6,370 bases of DNA from positions 1-6,370 of the forward strand of contig JAYSWB010000016.1 of assembly GCA_043718245.1 (NCBI GenBank). Direction: 5' to 3'. Positions 1-6,269 of the stretch are shown here, one piece after another. The notes under the pieces were generated by a model. That model was not told the DNA's origin, did not search any database, and was given only the letters and a program-made list of their open reading frames with translations. The first letter of the stretch is position 1. Every line of letters begins with the position of its first letter. The position numbers and the translations under genes are program-made. This stretch comes from JBAXAB01 sp043718245 (GTDB lineage Bacteria > Patescibacteriota > Minisyncoccia > Phycocordibacterales > CAIZLB01).

Positions 1-548
1 GTTCCAGTAGAAAGGCCTCGTCCCAAAGTAGTAATCCTAACCCCATCTCCCAAAAACTTTTTCAACAATCCTTGCACATAATAAAAAGTATTTTCGCCCT
101 CTGGGTTAGCACTTGTCCCAATAATAATTTCTTTCAAGCTCAAATTTTTAATCCTTTCAAGTAGTTCTTTTTGTCTAATAAAACCATCAGGCTTCTCTTC
201 AAGAATCGGAACATTACCTCCAAGTACAAAATATAAGCCATTGAAAGCGCGGGACTTTTCCATATTATCCAAGTCCACATCTCGTGCCACTATCATTAAA
301 ATATTTTGCTCGCGATTATGATCCGCACAAATTCCACAGACATCTGTCCCAGGATTTTTTAAAGCATAAAATCTCTGACAGCTTTTACACTGTGCTACGT
401 CGTTTTTAAGCTTGTTGATGTTTTCTATAATTTCACCAACGGTATTGTCATTTCTACTTAATAAATGATACACAAAACGCCGCGCCTGGCGTGGACCGAC
501 ACCTGGAAACTTCCTAAATATTTCAGTCAGCTTATCGATACTAGACAT
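1..548 (-). CDS. recR: Recombination mediator protein RecR (3' end outside window)
   Basis: RecR works with RecO (and RecF) to load RecA onto single-stranded DNA at gaps, in the cytoplasm. The frame opens at ATG 548-546 and stays open to the window edge, giving 182 complete codons of a protein usually near 200 residues. Visible in order: an N-terminal helix-hairpin-helix (FPGVGPRQA, residues 14-22), a four-cysteine zinc site (C54-x2-C57 and C71-x2-C74), a Toprim domain from about residue 83 (GLYFVLGG at 104-111, SANPEGENT at 146-154) and the start of the C-terminal GRGLSTG tail (176-182). At the position where RecR normally has the first Toprim glutamate (the E of VVE) this protein seems to have Ala88. 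The gene lies 62 nt downstream of dnaB on the same strand and has no Shine-Dalgarno sequence. The identification is very secure; only the last ~20 residues are missing because of the window edge. Confidence 0.95.
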   Translation of the reverse strand, partial: MSSIDKLTEIFRKFPGVGPRQARRFVYHLLSRNDNTVGEIIENINKLKNDVAQCKSCQRFYALKNPGTDVCGICADHNREQNILMIVARDVDLDNMEKSRAFNGLYFVLGGNVPILEEKPDGFIRQKELLERIKNLSLKEIIIGTSANPEGENTFYYVQGLLKKFLGDGVRITTLGRGLSTG

Positions 549-564
549 AATGCATTAATTAATT

Positions 565-614
565 ATTGCGTCGCGCTTCAATGGACACTGCGCGACGTGA
601 TTCTGCGGAATCAC
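565..614 (-). other. Two adjoining hairpins at the dnaB/recR junction
   Basis: Two inverted repeats sit directly side by side. The first in the direction of transcription is a perfect 7-bp stem (GTGATTC, 597-603, with GAATCAC, 608-614) around a 4-nt loop; the dnaB TGA stop (613-611) lies inside it. The second is a perfect 8-bp GC-rich stem (CGTCGCGC, 569-576, with GCGCGACG, 590-597) around a 13-nt loop, extendable with wobble and A-T pairs to 565/601. Base 597 is shared, so the stems would stack or compete by one pair. Neither is followed by a clear U-run on the minus strand (the sequence after it is AT-rich, CAATAATTAATT), so this is not a classical intrinsic terminator. It may be an RNA stability or attenuation element between dnaB and recR; the function is inferred. 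Confidence 0.5.
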
Positions 615-2050
615 ATCCCCGGCTCCATGCCCATGTGTTCGCTAAAATCTCCAAAGTCCTTTTTCTCGACGTTTTGGTAGCTGGTAATTTTATTATTAAA
701 GTATAGTTGCACGGAGCCCGTCGGACCATTTCTATGCTTTTCAATCAAAATCTCAGTGATACTAGGCGCTGCACCAGGTTCAGTATTGTGTTTGTCTTCA
801 CGATGAATAAACATAACTAAATCGGCATCCTGTTCGATTGAACCGGAATCTCTGAGGTCTGAAAGGCGAGGCTTGCCACCGCGCTGTTCAACAGCACGCG
901 AAAGCTGTGAAAGGGCAATTACTGGCACATCCAATTCACGCGCCAAGTGCTTTAAGGAACGAGATATTTCAGTTACTTGCTGTACGACGTTATCACTTTT
1001 GACCGATTGAGTCGGAACCATCAACTGCAAGTAGTCGACAATAATAAGTCCAAGTCCTTTTTCGCTCTTAAGTCGTCTCGCAACACTTCGCATTTTCAAA
1101 ATGTTGTTTCCTGGAGTGTCTTCTATATATATTGGAGCTTTTGAAAGGCGTGCCATAGCCTCACCAATCTGGGCAAAATCCTCTTCGCGTGACAACTTTC
1201 CAGTACGCATTTTCCACGAATCAACCATTGATTCTGCAGAGAGCATACGATTAATGAGCTGCGCTGCACTCATTTCAAGCGAGAAGATTCCAACAGGAAT
1301 ATTGTATTTCACCGCCGCATTACGAGCGATATCAAGTGCAAGGGCCGTCTTACCGACTGATGGCCTGGCTGCGATGATGATTAGGTCTGATTTTTGAAAT
1401 CCTGAAGTCTTTGAATCAAGTTCAGCAAAACCAGAGAGGACACCTTGTCCTGCCTCGCCACCTGAATTGTGAATCTTATCGATTTGTTCCCAAACGCCCT
1501 TCAAAACATCTTTAATGTCTCTGAACTTTTTTGAACTATTCTTGTTGGTTACTTCAAATATTCTTTTTTCTGCTTGATCGAGTACCTCTTCTAGGTGTCC
1601 GACTTCGTCGTAACCTAATTGGGCGACATGATCTGATGCGAGAATAAGATTTCGCATATAAGACTTTTTCTGAATGATTTGTGCGTAGTGCTCTAGGTTT
1701 GTTGCAGAGGGAACAACATGAACCAATTCTGCAAGGTACGATGATCCACCAACCGCATCCAAAATTTGTTTTTCATCAAGAAGGTTTTTAACCGCAACCA
1801 AATCCATTGGGCTGTGTGCATTAAACAGATCATTCATGGTTCTGAAAATCAATCTGTGTTTTTCGCTGTAGAAAGTGTCTTCATTAATAAGATCAATAAT
1901 GTCATTGAAAGCCTGGCTTCGAATCATAAGGGATCCGAGGACGGCCTTTTCTGCTTCTAGGTTGTGAGGGGGGACACGTAAATTATTTCGAACGTTCAAA
2001 GTAGACTCGATAGTCTTGTATGTTCTTTTGTAGGAAGTAGGATTACTCAT
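611..2050 (-). CDS. dnaB: Replicative DNA helicase DnaB
   Basis: Hexameric 5'-3' helicase that unwinds DNA at the replication fork and interacts with primase. The 479 residues match the usual family length and there is no intein. The N-terminal domain starts with LRVPPHNLEAEKAVLGSL (24-41), a typical DnaB opening, and runs to about residue 130; a linker helix follows (about 155-200). The RecA-like C-terminal domain carries Walker A ARPSVGKT (228-235, K234), the catalytic glutamate in FSLEM (E259), Walker B LIIVDYLQL (335-343, D339), the RLSDLRDSGSIEQDAD block (395-410) and the arginine-finger region EKHRNGPTG (437-445, likely R440). The start at ATG 2050-2048 leaves a ~23-residue polar tail before the conserved domain, usual in bacterial DnaB. 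There is no Shine-Dalgarno; a TAAAAT box sits 6 nt before the start codon. The gene follows the membrane-protein gene with an 85-nt gap and precedes recR. Confidence 0.97.
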   Translation of the reverse strand: MSNPTSYKRTYKTIESTLNVRNNLRVPPHNLEAEKAVLGSLMIRSQAFNDIIDLINEDTFYSEKHRLIFRTMNDLFNAHSPMDLVAVKNLLDEKQILDAVGGSSYLAELVHVVPSATNLEHYAQIIQKKSYMRNLILASDHVAQLGYDEVGHLEEVLDQAEKRIFEVTNKNSSKKFRDIKDVLKGVWEQIDKIHNSGGEAGQGVLSGFAELDSKTSGFQKSDLIIIAARPSVGKTALALDIARNAAVKYNIPVGIFSLEMSAAQLINRMLSAESMVDSWKMRTGKLSREEDFAQIGEAMARLSKAPIYIEDTPGNNILKMRSVARRLKSEKGLGLIIVDYLQLMVPTQSVKSDNVVQQVTEISRSLKHLARELDVPVIALSQLSRAVEQRGGKPRLSDLRDSGSIEQDADLVMFIHREDKHNTEPGAAPSITEILIEKHRNGPTGSVQLYFNNKITSYQNVEKKDFGDFSEHMGMEPGM

Positions 2051-2056
2051 GCCTAC

Positions 2057-2062
2057 ATTTTA
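2057..2062 (-). promoter_or_regulatory. Possible -10 box for dnaB (leaderless start)
   Basis: On the minus strand TAAAAT lies six bases before the dnaB ATG. If used, transcription would start at or very near the A of the ATG, giving a leaderless mRNA. No convincing -35 element is visible at 16-18 bp upstream (TTTTCT is the best), so the call is weak and rests on position and the matching pattern at other genes here. Confidence 0.35.
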
Positions 2063-2119
2063 CACCTTAATTAAAGATAAAGAAAACCTTAAAAACTCTT
2101 CATTTGTTCACAAGCTGTT

Positions 2120-2140
2120 AATAGATACTGAATATCTATT
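2120..2140 (-). other. AT-rich hairpin at the end of the membrane-protein gene
   Basis: A perfect 8-bp inverted repeat (AATAGATA 2120-2127 and TATCTATT 2133-2140) with a 5-nt loop includes the TAG stop (2138-2136) of the upstream gene. It is AT-rich and lacks an immediate U-run, so it would be a poor terminator; it may be a mRNA 3'-end stem or chance in AT-rich DNA. Confidence 0.3.
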
Positions 2141-2711
2141 TCTTGGTATGAATCTTGGTGATTTTCTCCTTGAGGAAGGTGAATAGCTTGATAGAAAAAA
2201 ACAAAGCTATACAATACAAAATAATAAATGACAATGTAGACGGTGCTTTACCGATATTAGCTACGTATTCATAAGTTGTAGCAAGGATTACCGAAATCCA
2301 GGTAATAGTTGAGACGATGACAGTGTTGATAAGGGCATCGCTGTGATAAATAAAGCTGTCCGACAAGTGTGCGCTGTGTTTTTGATGACGTAACAATGTA
2401 GGCAAATGTATTTTTCTAAGTGTAAGTGCTGCCAAAAATACAATGGACAACAACAGAAGCTTTAGAAGCCAGTATGAAAATCCAGTATTTGTTGCCTCCA
2501 TAACTTCGAATGAAATTATACTAATATCAGTAACCAAAGCGATTACTATTGAAACCAACACTGCGAAATTCAACCTAAAGATCATTTTGACATCCCTCGT
2601 GGACAAAATACGTATTTTTGCCGACGTAACGAAAAACAAGTCGATGATAAAAGCTGCTCCAGCACCTAGTGCAAGTGCGGAAAAATGTATTGAAAATAAA
2701 AAAATGTTCAT
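2136..2711 (-). CDS. Uncharacterised five-helix membrane protein
   Basis: I do not recognise a named family with confidence. The 191-residue protein is strongly hydrophobic with about five predicted transmembrane helices at residues 3-28, 46-68, 79-98, 127-147 and 158-178, and a basic C-terminal tail (KEKITKIHTKK). The first helix contains a histidine and an aspartate in a small-residue setting (SIHFSALALGAGAA, H9; FIIDLFF, D24). This recalls small integral membrane proteins of candidate-phyla bacteria with an N-terminal helix histidine, some of which are suspected heme or metal binders, but that is only a resemblance. The loop between helices 3 and 4 has several histidines (H102, H109, H112, H115, H123). 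The ATG is only 9 nt after the cysS stop, so it is probably co-transcribed with cysS, although a TATAAT lies across the junction. No Shine-Dalgarno is present. Confidence 0.8.
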   Translation of the reverse strand: MNIFLFSIHFSALALGAGAAFIIDLFFVTSAKIRILSTRDVKMIFRLNFAVLVSIVIALVTDISIISFEVMEATNTGFSYWLLKLLLLSIVFLAALTLRKIHLPTLLRHQKHSAHLSDSFIYHSDALINTVIVSTITWISVILATTYEYVANIGKAPSTLSFIILYCIALFFSIKLFTFLKEKITKIHTKK

Positions 2712-2719
2712 ATGCTTAT

Positions 2720-2725
2720 ATTATA
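2720..2725 (-). promoter_or_regulatory. Possible internal -10 box before the membrane-protein gene
   Basis: A perfect TATAAT on the minus strand overlaps the cysS stop codon (TAA at 2723-2721) and ends 8 nt before the ATG at 2711. It would allow a nearly leaderless transcript independent of cysS. No good -35 hexamer is seen, and AT-rich coding ends produce such matches by chance. Confidence 0.3.
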
Positions 2726-4112
2726 TCTTCTTTTTTGCTACTGTACCATTGGGGGTGTCGATAACTTCGTAGCCCAGGGTAATAATAGAATCCCGCAGTT
2801 CGTCTGATTTTTTCCAATCTTTGTTCGTGCGGGCTTCATCACGTGATTTTATTAGGGATTTTACTTCATCAGAAACCTCCTCATTTATTTTATTTGATTC
2901 TTCAATTAAGTTTAGTCCTAAAACTTTATCAAATTCATTTATAGTTGATTTATTAAGCGTATTTAATTTTAACAGTTGCCAGACGAATGATACTGCTTCG
3001 GGCATGTTTAAGTTGTTATTTACAATAGTAGTAAATTCTTCGATTTGTTTTTGGTCAATTTCTCCATTGTAAAGTTCATTAACATGCTTAATCAATCGAT
3101 GTCTTGCTTGCCTTGCACCATCAAGAGACTCGAGACTGAAATTCAAAGATGTTGACCAATGTGCAGTAAGTAGTAAATATCGATAATCAAGAGGGGAGTA
3201 GCCTTTTTCAATTAAGTCTTTTAAGGTAATAAAAGCCCCTGATGACTTGGCCATTTTACTGTCTTTAACATTAAGAAAGGCACCATGAAGCCAGTAGTTG
3301 GCCAACGGTTTTCCTGTAACACTCTCAGATTGTGCGATTTCGTTATTGTGGTGCACCGAAATGTGATCGATTCCACCGGTGTGAATATCAAAACTTTCTC
3401 CGAGGTATTTCATTGACATTGCAGAACATTCAACGTGCCAGCCTGGGAAGCCCTTGCCCCATGGAGTTTCGTACCCCAAAGCTTCATTAAACTTCCAAAG
3501 CGCAAAATCTCGTGGGTCTTTTTTCTCTCCATTTTGCGCGAGGCGACTTTGCAATTCCTTTTCATCAACAACTGACACACCGCCTAATTTTCCATATTCA
3601 GGATATTTAATAGTATCGAAATATAAACCATCTGTTGTCCTATAAGTTAAACCCTTATCGCTCAGCTTTGAAATCAAATCGACGTCTTCCTTTATATGAT
3701 CACTCGCCATTGGTAGGGAATTAGGAGTTAAGATGTTCAAACTCTTGAGGTCATTCTTGAAAACATCAGAATAAAAAAATGCCAAAGTCTTCATATTTTC
3801 AAGTGTCAGCTCTTTTCCTTCTCTGATTAAGGCTTTTGTCATTTTGTCGTCTCCACTATCAGCATCAGAAGTCAGATGCCCGATGTCGGTAATATTCATT
3901 ACCTGTCGAACTTTATAATCATTAAACTCAAAAACTCGTCTCAAAAAATCTGCCAGTAAGAATGACCTCAGATTTCCGATATGCAAATAATCATAAACCG
4001 TCGGACCACAGTGATACATTGAGACCTGACTTTGAATTATAGGGGAAAATTCTCTCTTTTCTTTCTTTAATGTATCGAAAAGGAATACGGGATTTTTCGC
4101 AGTAAGTTTCAT
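2721..4112 (-). CDS. cysS: Cysteinyl-tRNA synthetase
   Basis: Class I aminoacyl-tRNA synthetase that charges tRNA-Cys with cysteine using ATP; cytoplasmic. From ATG 4112 the protein is 463 residues, the usual CysRS length. Motifs in order: MYHCGPTVYDYLHIGN (32-47) with zinc ligand C35 and the HIGH-type motif HIGN (44-47), MNITDIGHLTSDADSGDDKM (72-91), GFPGWHVECSAMS (221-233) with zinc ligand C229, GGIDHISVHHNNEIAQSE (246-263) with zinc ligands H254 and E258, and the KMSKS-type loop KMAKS (286-290) in which the middle serine is alanine. The C-terminal helical anticodon region ends at ...DTPNGTVAKKKI. The frame is open upstream to 4724, but that part is antisense to the protease gene and lacks CysRS similarity, so I place the start at 4112, just before the family's usual N-terminus. 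It diverges from the protease gene and is followed closely by the membrane-protein gene. Confidence 0.96.
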   Translation of the reverse strand: MKLTAKNPVFLFDTLKKEKREFSPIIQSQVSMYHCGPTVYDYLHIGNLRSFLLADFLRRVFEFNDYKVRQVMNITDIGHLTSDADSGDDKMTKALIREGKELTLENMKTLAFFYSDVFKNDLKSLNILTPNSLPMASDHIKEDVDLISKLSDKGLTYRTTDGLYFDTIKYPEYGKLGGVSVVDEKELQSRLAQNGEKKDPRDFALWKFNEALGYETPWGKGFPGWHVECSAMSMKYLGESFDIHTGGIDHISVHHNNEIAQSESVTGKPLANYWLHGAFLNVKDSKMAKSSGAFITLKDLIEKGYSPLDYRYLLLTAHWSTSLNFSLESLDGARQARHRLIKHVNELYNGEIDQKQIEEFTTIVNNNLNMPEAVSFVWQLLKLNTLNKSTINEFDKVLGLNLIEESNKINEEVSDEVKSLIKSRDEARTNKDWKKSDELRDSIITLGYEVIDTPNGTVAKKKI

Positions 4113-4127
4113 TGGCTTAAAATATTT

Positions 4128-4156
4128 ATGACTAGTATTATACATTTGTTTATAAT
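4128..4156 (+). promoter_or_regulatory. Promoter of the S41 protease gene
   Basis: A perfect -10 box TATAAT (4151-4156) is preceded after 17 bp by ATGACT (4128-4133), which matches TTGACA at four of six positions. A start site about 7 nt after the -10 box would give a 5' leader of no more than about 8 nt before ATG 4171. No Shine-Dalgarno is present. The promoter overlaps the opposing cysS promoter. Confidence 0.6.
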
Positions 4157-4166
4157 ATACTGCTAA
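4137..4166 (-). promoter_or_regulatory. Promoter of cysS
   Basis: On the minus strand a perfect TATAAT (4142-4137) is preceded after 18 bp by TTAGCA (4166-4161), which matches TTGACA at four of six. The expected start near 4130 would leave a leader of about 18 nt before ATG 4112, without a clear Shine-Dalgarno. The -35 of this promoter lies over the start site of the protease transcript and vice versa. Confidence 0.5.
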
Positions 4167-4170
4167 CACT

Positions 4171-5412
4171 ATGGGTTCTGAGACATCGAATAATTCTATT
4201 AAAAAACTTGTTACCTTTATTGTTTTGGTATCTGTTTTTAGCTTTGGCTTTATTTCAGGAAAGTCTACTAACGCCGAAGCTAGGCAAACAAATGCTGTTT
4301 CGGATGTTGATTTTGCTATTTTCTGGAAAGTATGGACATTAGTCAATGAAAAATATGTTCCAACTGAGAGCAGTAGCACAACTTTAAAACTTGCGACAAC
4401 TACTGCAATAACAACCAATAAGGATCGCATATATGGGGCAATAAAGGGCATGGTGTCATCTATGGGAGATCCATACACCACATTCTTTACCCCAGAGGAG
4501 AATACATCGTTTAAAACCCAAATAGACGGCAACTTCGAGGGAATAGGTATGGAAGTGGGCCAAAAAGACGGCATTTTAACTGTTATCGCTCCGATTGTGG
4601 GGTCTCCAGCCGAAAAAGCGGGGCTTCGACCGGGTGATAAAATAATCAAGATCAATGAAACGATTTCAGCAGACATCTCAGTAGACAAAGCTGTTACACT
4701 GATTCGAGGTAAAAAAGGGACCAAGGTATTATTGACAGTTCTTCGTGAAGGATCGTCAAAACCAATTACTTATGAGGTCACCCGTGACGTAATCAGTCTA
4801 CCGACTATTGATTCAAGCTATGCCACATCAACAGGTATCTACACTATAAAATTATATTCATTCAACGGCACTGCAGCGGAACTATTTAATCAATCGATAA
4901 ATAAATTTGCCTTGTCTGGTTCCACTAAACTTATTATTGACCTAAGAAACAATCCAGGTGGGTTTCTTGACTCTGCAGTTTCAATAGCGGGCAATTTCTT
5001 GCCAGAGGGATCAGTCGTGGTTCGTGAAAATTACGGAAAAGGCAAGTCAGAGGACATACTTAGAAGTCCTGGCTACAATACGTTTGAAGGTAGAAAGTTT
5101 CCCAAAATCGTCGTTCTCATTGATGGAGGGTCTGCTTCTGCATCTGAAATTCTAGCTGGCGCTTTGCATGAAAACGGCCTAGTAACGCTCGTCGGAACAA
5201 AGACTTTCGGTAAGGGATCAGTGCAAGAATTGGTCAATGTCACATCTGATACCTCTTTGAAGGTAACTGTGGCTAGATGGCTTACACCTAAGGGAAATTC
5301 AATTTCAGAGGTTGGTATTGCTCCGGACGTATTGGTAAAAGTAACCGAAGACGACATTAAGGCACAAAAGGACCCCCAAATGGCGAAGGCTATTGAAATT
5401 CTATTTAAATAG
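4171..5412 (+). CDS. S41 family carboxy-terminal processing protease (CtpA/CtpB-like)
   Basis: Extracytoplasmic serine protease of family S41, which trims or degrades envelope proteins from C-terminal tails recognised through a PDZ domain. The 413 residues show a short basic N-terminus (KK 11-12), a hydrophobic segment (13-29) that is either a signal peptide with a possible cleavage after AEA (35-37) or a membrane anchor, an N-terminal helical part with GDPYTTFFTPEE (99-110), a PDZ domain (about 118-200, with GIGMEVG and GLRPGDKIIKINE) and the S41 core with LIIDLRNNPGG (254-264). The active site fits family spacing: S323 in GSASASEI, K348 in TFGKGSVQ and Q352, that is Ser to Lys 25 residues and Lys to Gln 4, as in CtpB. 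All three residues are present, so it should be active. The gene diverges from cysS and is followed after 18 nt by rplI. Which member (CtpA, CtpB, Prc) it corresponds to cannot be told, so no symbol is given. Confidence 0.95.
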   Translation: MGSETSNNSIKKLVTFIVLVSVFSFGFISGKSTNAEARQTNAVSDVDFAIFWKVWTLVNEKYVPTESSSTTLKLATTTAITTNKDRIYGAIKGMVSSMGDPYTTFFTPEENTSFKTQIDGNFEGIGMEVGQKDGILTVIAPIVGSPAEKAGLRPGDKIIKINETISADISVDKAVTLIRGKKGTKVLLTVLREGSSKPITYEVTRDVISLPTIDSSYATSTGIYTIKLYSFNGTAAELFNQSINKFALSGSTKLIIDLRNNPGGFLDSAVSIAGNFLPEGSVVVRENYGKGKSEDILRSPGYNTFEGRKFPKIVVLIDGGSASASEILAGALHENGLVTLVGTKTFGKGSVQELVNVTSDTSLKVTVARWLTPKGNSISEVGIAPDVLVKVTEDDIKAQKDPQMAKAIEILFK

Positions 5413-5421
5413 TGCTAGTAT
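5393..5421 (+). promoter_or_regulatory. Promoter of rplI, inside the end of the protease gene
   Basis: TTGAAA (5393-5398) and TAGTAT (5416-5421) are separated by exactly 17 bp, and TGC just before the -10 forms an extended -10 (TGcTAGTAT). The -35 box is within the last codons of the protease gene and the stop codon is in the spacer. A start site about 7 nt downstream of the -10 falls within about 3 nt of ATG 5431, predicting a leaderless rplI mRNA. Confidence 0.65.
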
Positions 5422-5430
5422 CTTTGAACT

Positions 5431-5874
5431 ATGAAAGTAATTTTAACTAAAAACGTTCCAAAAATTGGTCACAAATATCAGGTATTAACAGTTGCTGATG
5501 GCTATGCTGCGAACTTTCTTTTCCCTAATAAACTGGCTGAACAGGCTACACAGTCGGCACTAGTAAGGGTGGAAAAATTGATGGCAGAAGAAAAGGCTCA
5601 AAAGTCTATCCGCGAGGATCTTTTGATCAAGAATTTAAAACAGATCGATGGGGTCAAGATTGAAGTCACTGAAAAGGCCAATGCAAAGGGACATTTATTT
5701 GCAGCTGTCCACAAGGAAGTGTTGATTCCAGCGTTGAAAGAGCAGACGCGATTGGACATTGATGCAGAACACATTGTTTTGGATAAGCCATTGAAAGAGG
5801 TGGGGGAACACAAAGTGACCGTAAAGGTTCAGGATAAGACTGCAGTGTTTACGGTGAATATCTTGGCTAAATAA
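5431..5874 (+). CDS. rplI: 50S ribosomal protein bL9
   Basis: bL9 is a large-subunit ribosomal protein that binds 23S rRNA near the L1 stalk and reaches out from the ribosome; it helps maintain reading frame. The 147 residues match the family length. The N-terminal rRNA-binding domain begins MKVILTKNVPKIG and has the diagnostic DGYAANFLFPNKLAEQAT block (23-40). A long connecting helix follows (about 41-75, charged, SALVRVEKLMAEEKAQKS), then a C-terminal domain with KGHLFAAVHKEVLIPALKEQ (86-105) and HKVTVKVQDKTAVFTVNI (127-144). There is no Shine-Dalgarno; an extended -10 promoter lies immediately upstream, so it may be transcribed separately from the protease gene 18 nt upstream. It ends 6 nt before the shared terminator. 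Some candidate-phyla groups lack bL9, so its presence helps narrow the lineage. Confidence 0.97.
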   Translation: MKVILTKNVPKIGHKYQVLTVADGYAANFLFPNKLAEQATQSALVRVEKLMAEEKAQKSIREDLLIKNLKQIDGVKIEVTEKANAKGHLFAAVHKEVLIPALKEQTRLDIDAEHIVLDKPLKEVGEHKVTVKVQDKTAVFTVNILAK

Positions 5875-5880
5875 AGTTTA

Positions 5881-5930
5881 AGCACAATAAAAAAGAGCGA
5901 ACCTTTCGGTTCGCTCTTTTTTATTGTGCT
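5881..5930. terminator. Bidirectional intrinsic terminator between rplI and rpmA
   Basis: A perfect 23-bp inverted repeat (5881-5903 and 5908-5930) with loop TTTC. Its GC core GAGCGAACC/GGTTCGCTC is flanked by A6 on one side and T6 on the other, so on either strand the transcript makes a strong hairpin followed by a U-run. It starts 6 nt after the rplI stop and ends 3 nt before the rpmA stop codon, so it serves both convergent genes. Confidence 0.95.
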
Positions 5931-5933
5931 ATC

Positions 5934-6206
5934 TTATTCCACCTCTACCGTTCTCTTCTTTGTAACAGTATTATCGTAGTTGATCTTTCTCTTTGTTCCG
6001 TATTTTACAGTACCTTCCTTCATAGCAAATAAAGTGTGATCTGATCCAACGCCGACATTTCTTCCGGCCATGATCTTTGTTCCACGCTGTCGTACAATAA
6101 TCGCCCCAGCAGAAGCTTTTTCTCCTGCATAGAGCTTAATCCCCAAGTATTGAGGATTTGAATCGGTGAGGTTTTTTGCGCTACCTCCAGCTTTTTTCGT
6201 TGCCAT
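5934..6206 (-). CDS. rpmA: 50S ribosomal protein bL27
   Basis: bL27 is a large-subunit protein whose N-terminal tail reaches the peptidyl-transferase centre. The 90 residues carry the family signatures: N-terminus MATKKAGGSAKN, DSNPQYLGIK (15-24), the central AIIVRQRGTK (35-44), NVGVGSDHTLFA (50-61) and a basic C-terminal extension. The N-terminus begins directly with the mature tail and lacks the cleavable extension seen in Firmicutes. bL27 is often downstream of rplU (bL21); here the upstream neighbour is instead a transposase-like remnant. It is convergent with rplI and shares its terminator. The ATG at 6206-6204 has no clear Shine-Dalgarno; the leader from the predicted promoter is about 28 nt and A-rich. 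Confidence 0.97.
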   Translation of the reverse strand: MATKKAGGSAKNLTDSNPQYLGIKLYAGEKASAGAIIVRQRGTKIMAGRNVGVGSDHTLFAMKEGTVKYGTKRKINYDNTVTKKRTVEVE

Positions 6207-6232
6207 TTTATAATTTCTTTAAGTTTTCTTAA

Positions 6233-6265
6233 TGTGGGAACAGTATACTCTGTTTTATAACTAAA
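6233..6265. mobile_element. Possible terminal region of the insertion sequence
   Basis: If the adjacent frame is a transposase, the element should end a few tens of bases after its stop. Read on the plus strand, the sequence from 6233 begins TGTGGGAACAGTATAC, and many IS3/IS481-type elements begin with TGT and end with ACA. The other end is outside the window, so neither the inverted repeat nor a target duplication can be tested. The exact boundary is a guess. Confidence 0.25.
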
Positions 6266-6269
6266 TCAA
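6242..6269 (-). promoter_or_regulatory. Promoter of rpmA
   Basis: On the minus strand TTGATT (6269-6264) and TATACT (6247-6242) are 16 bp apart, a good sigma-70-type match. The expected start near 6235 gives a leader of about 28 nt. The -35 contains the TGA stop of the transposase-like frame. A small dyad, AACAG (6239-6243) and CTGTT (6250-6254), brackets the -10 box; it could be an operator but is short enough to be chance. Confidence 0.55.

Noticed and set aside
465..680. Plus-strand open frame spanning the recR start and dnaB end.
   Set aside because: It overlaps two secure genes on the other strand and crosses the hairpins; composition is not protein-like.
1101..1960. Open frames on the plus strand inside dnaB (1101-1397 and 1766-1960).
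   Set aside because: They are antisense to highly conserved helicase coding sequence and have no recognisable protein features.
611..2050. An intein in DnaB, a frequent insertion site.
   Set aside because: The protein is a continuous 479 residues with normal spacing between Walker A, Walker B and the arginine-finger region.
4113..4724. The cysS reading frame stays open upstream to an ATG at 4724, which would give a 667-residue protein.
   Set aside because: The extra 204 residues are the antisense of the protease gene, show no CysRS features and would run through both promoters; the family N-terminus begins right after the ATG at 4112.
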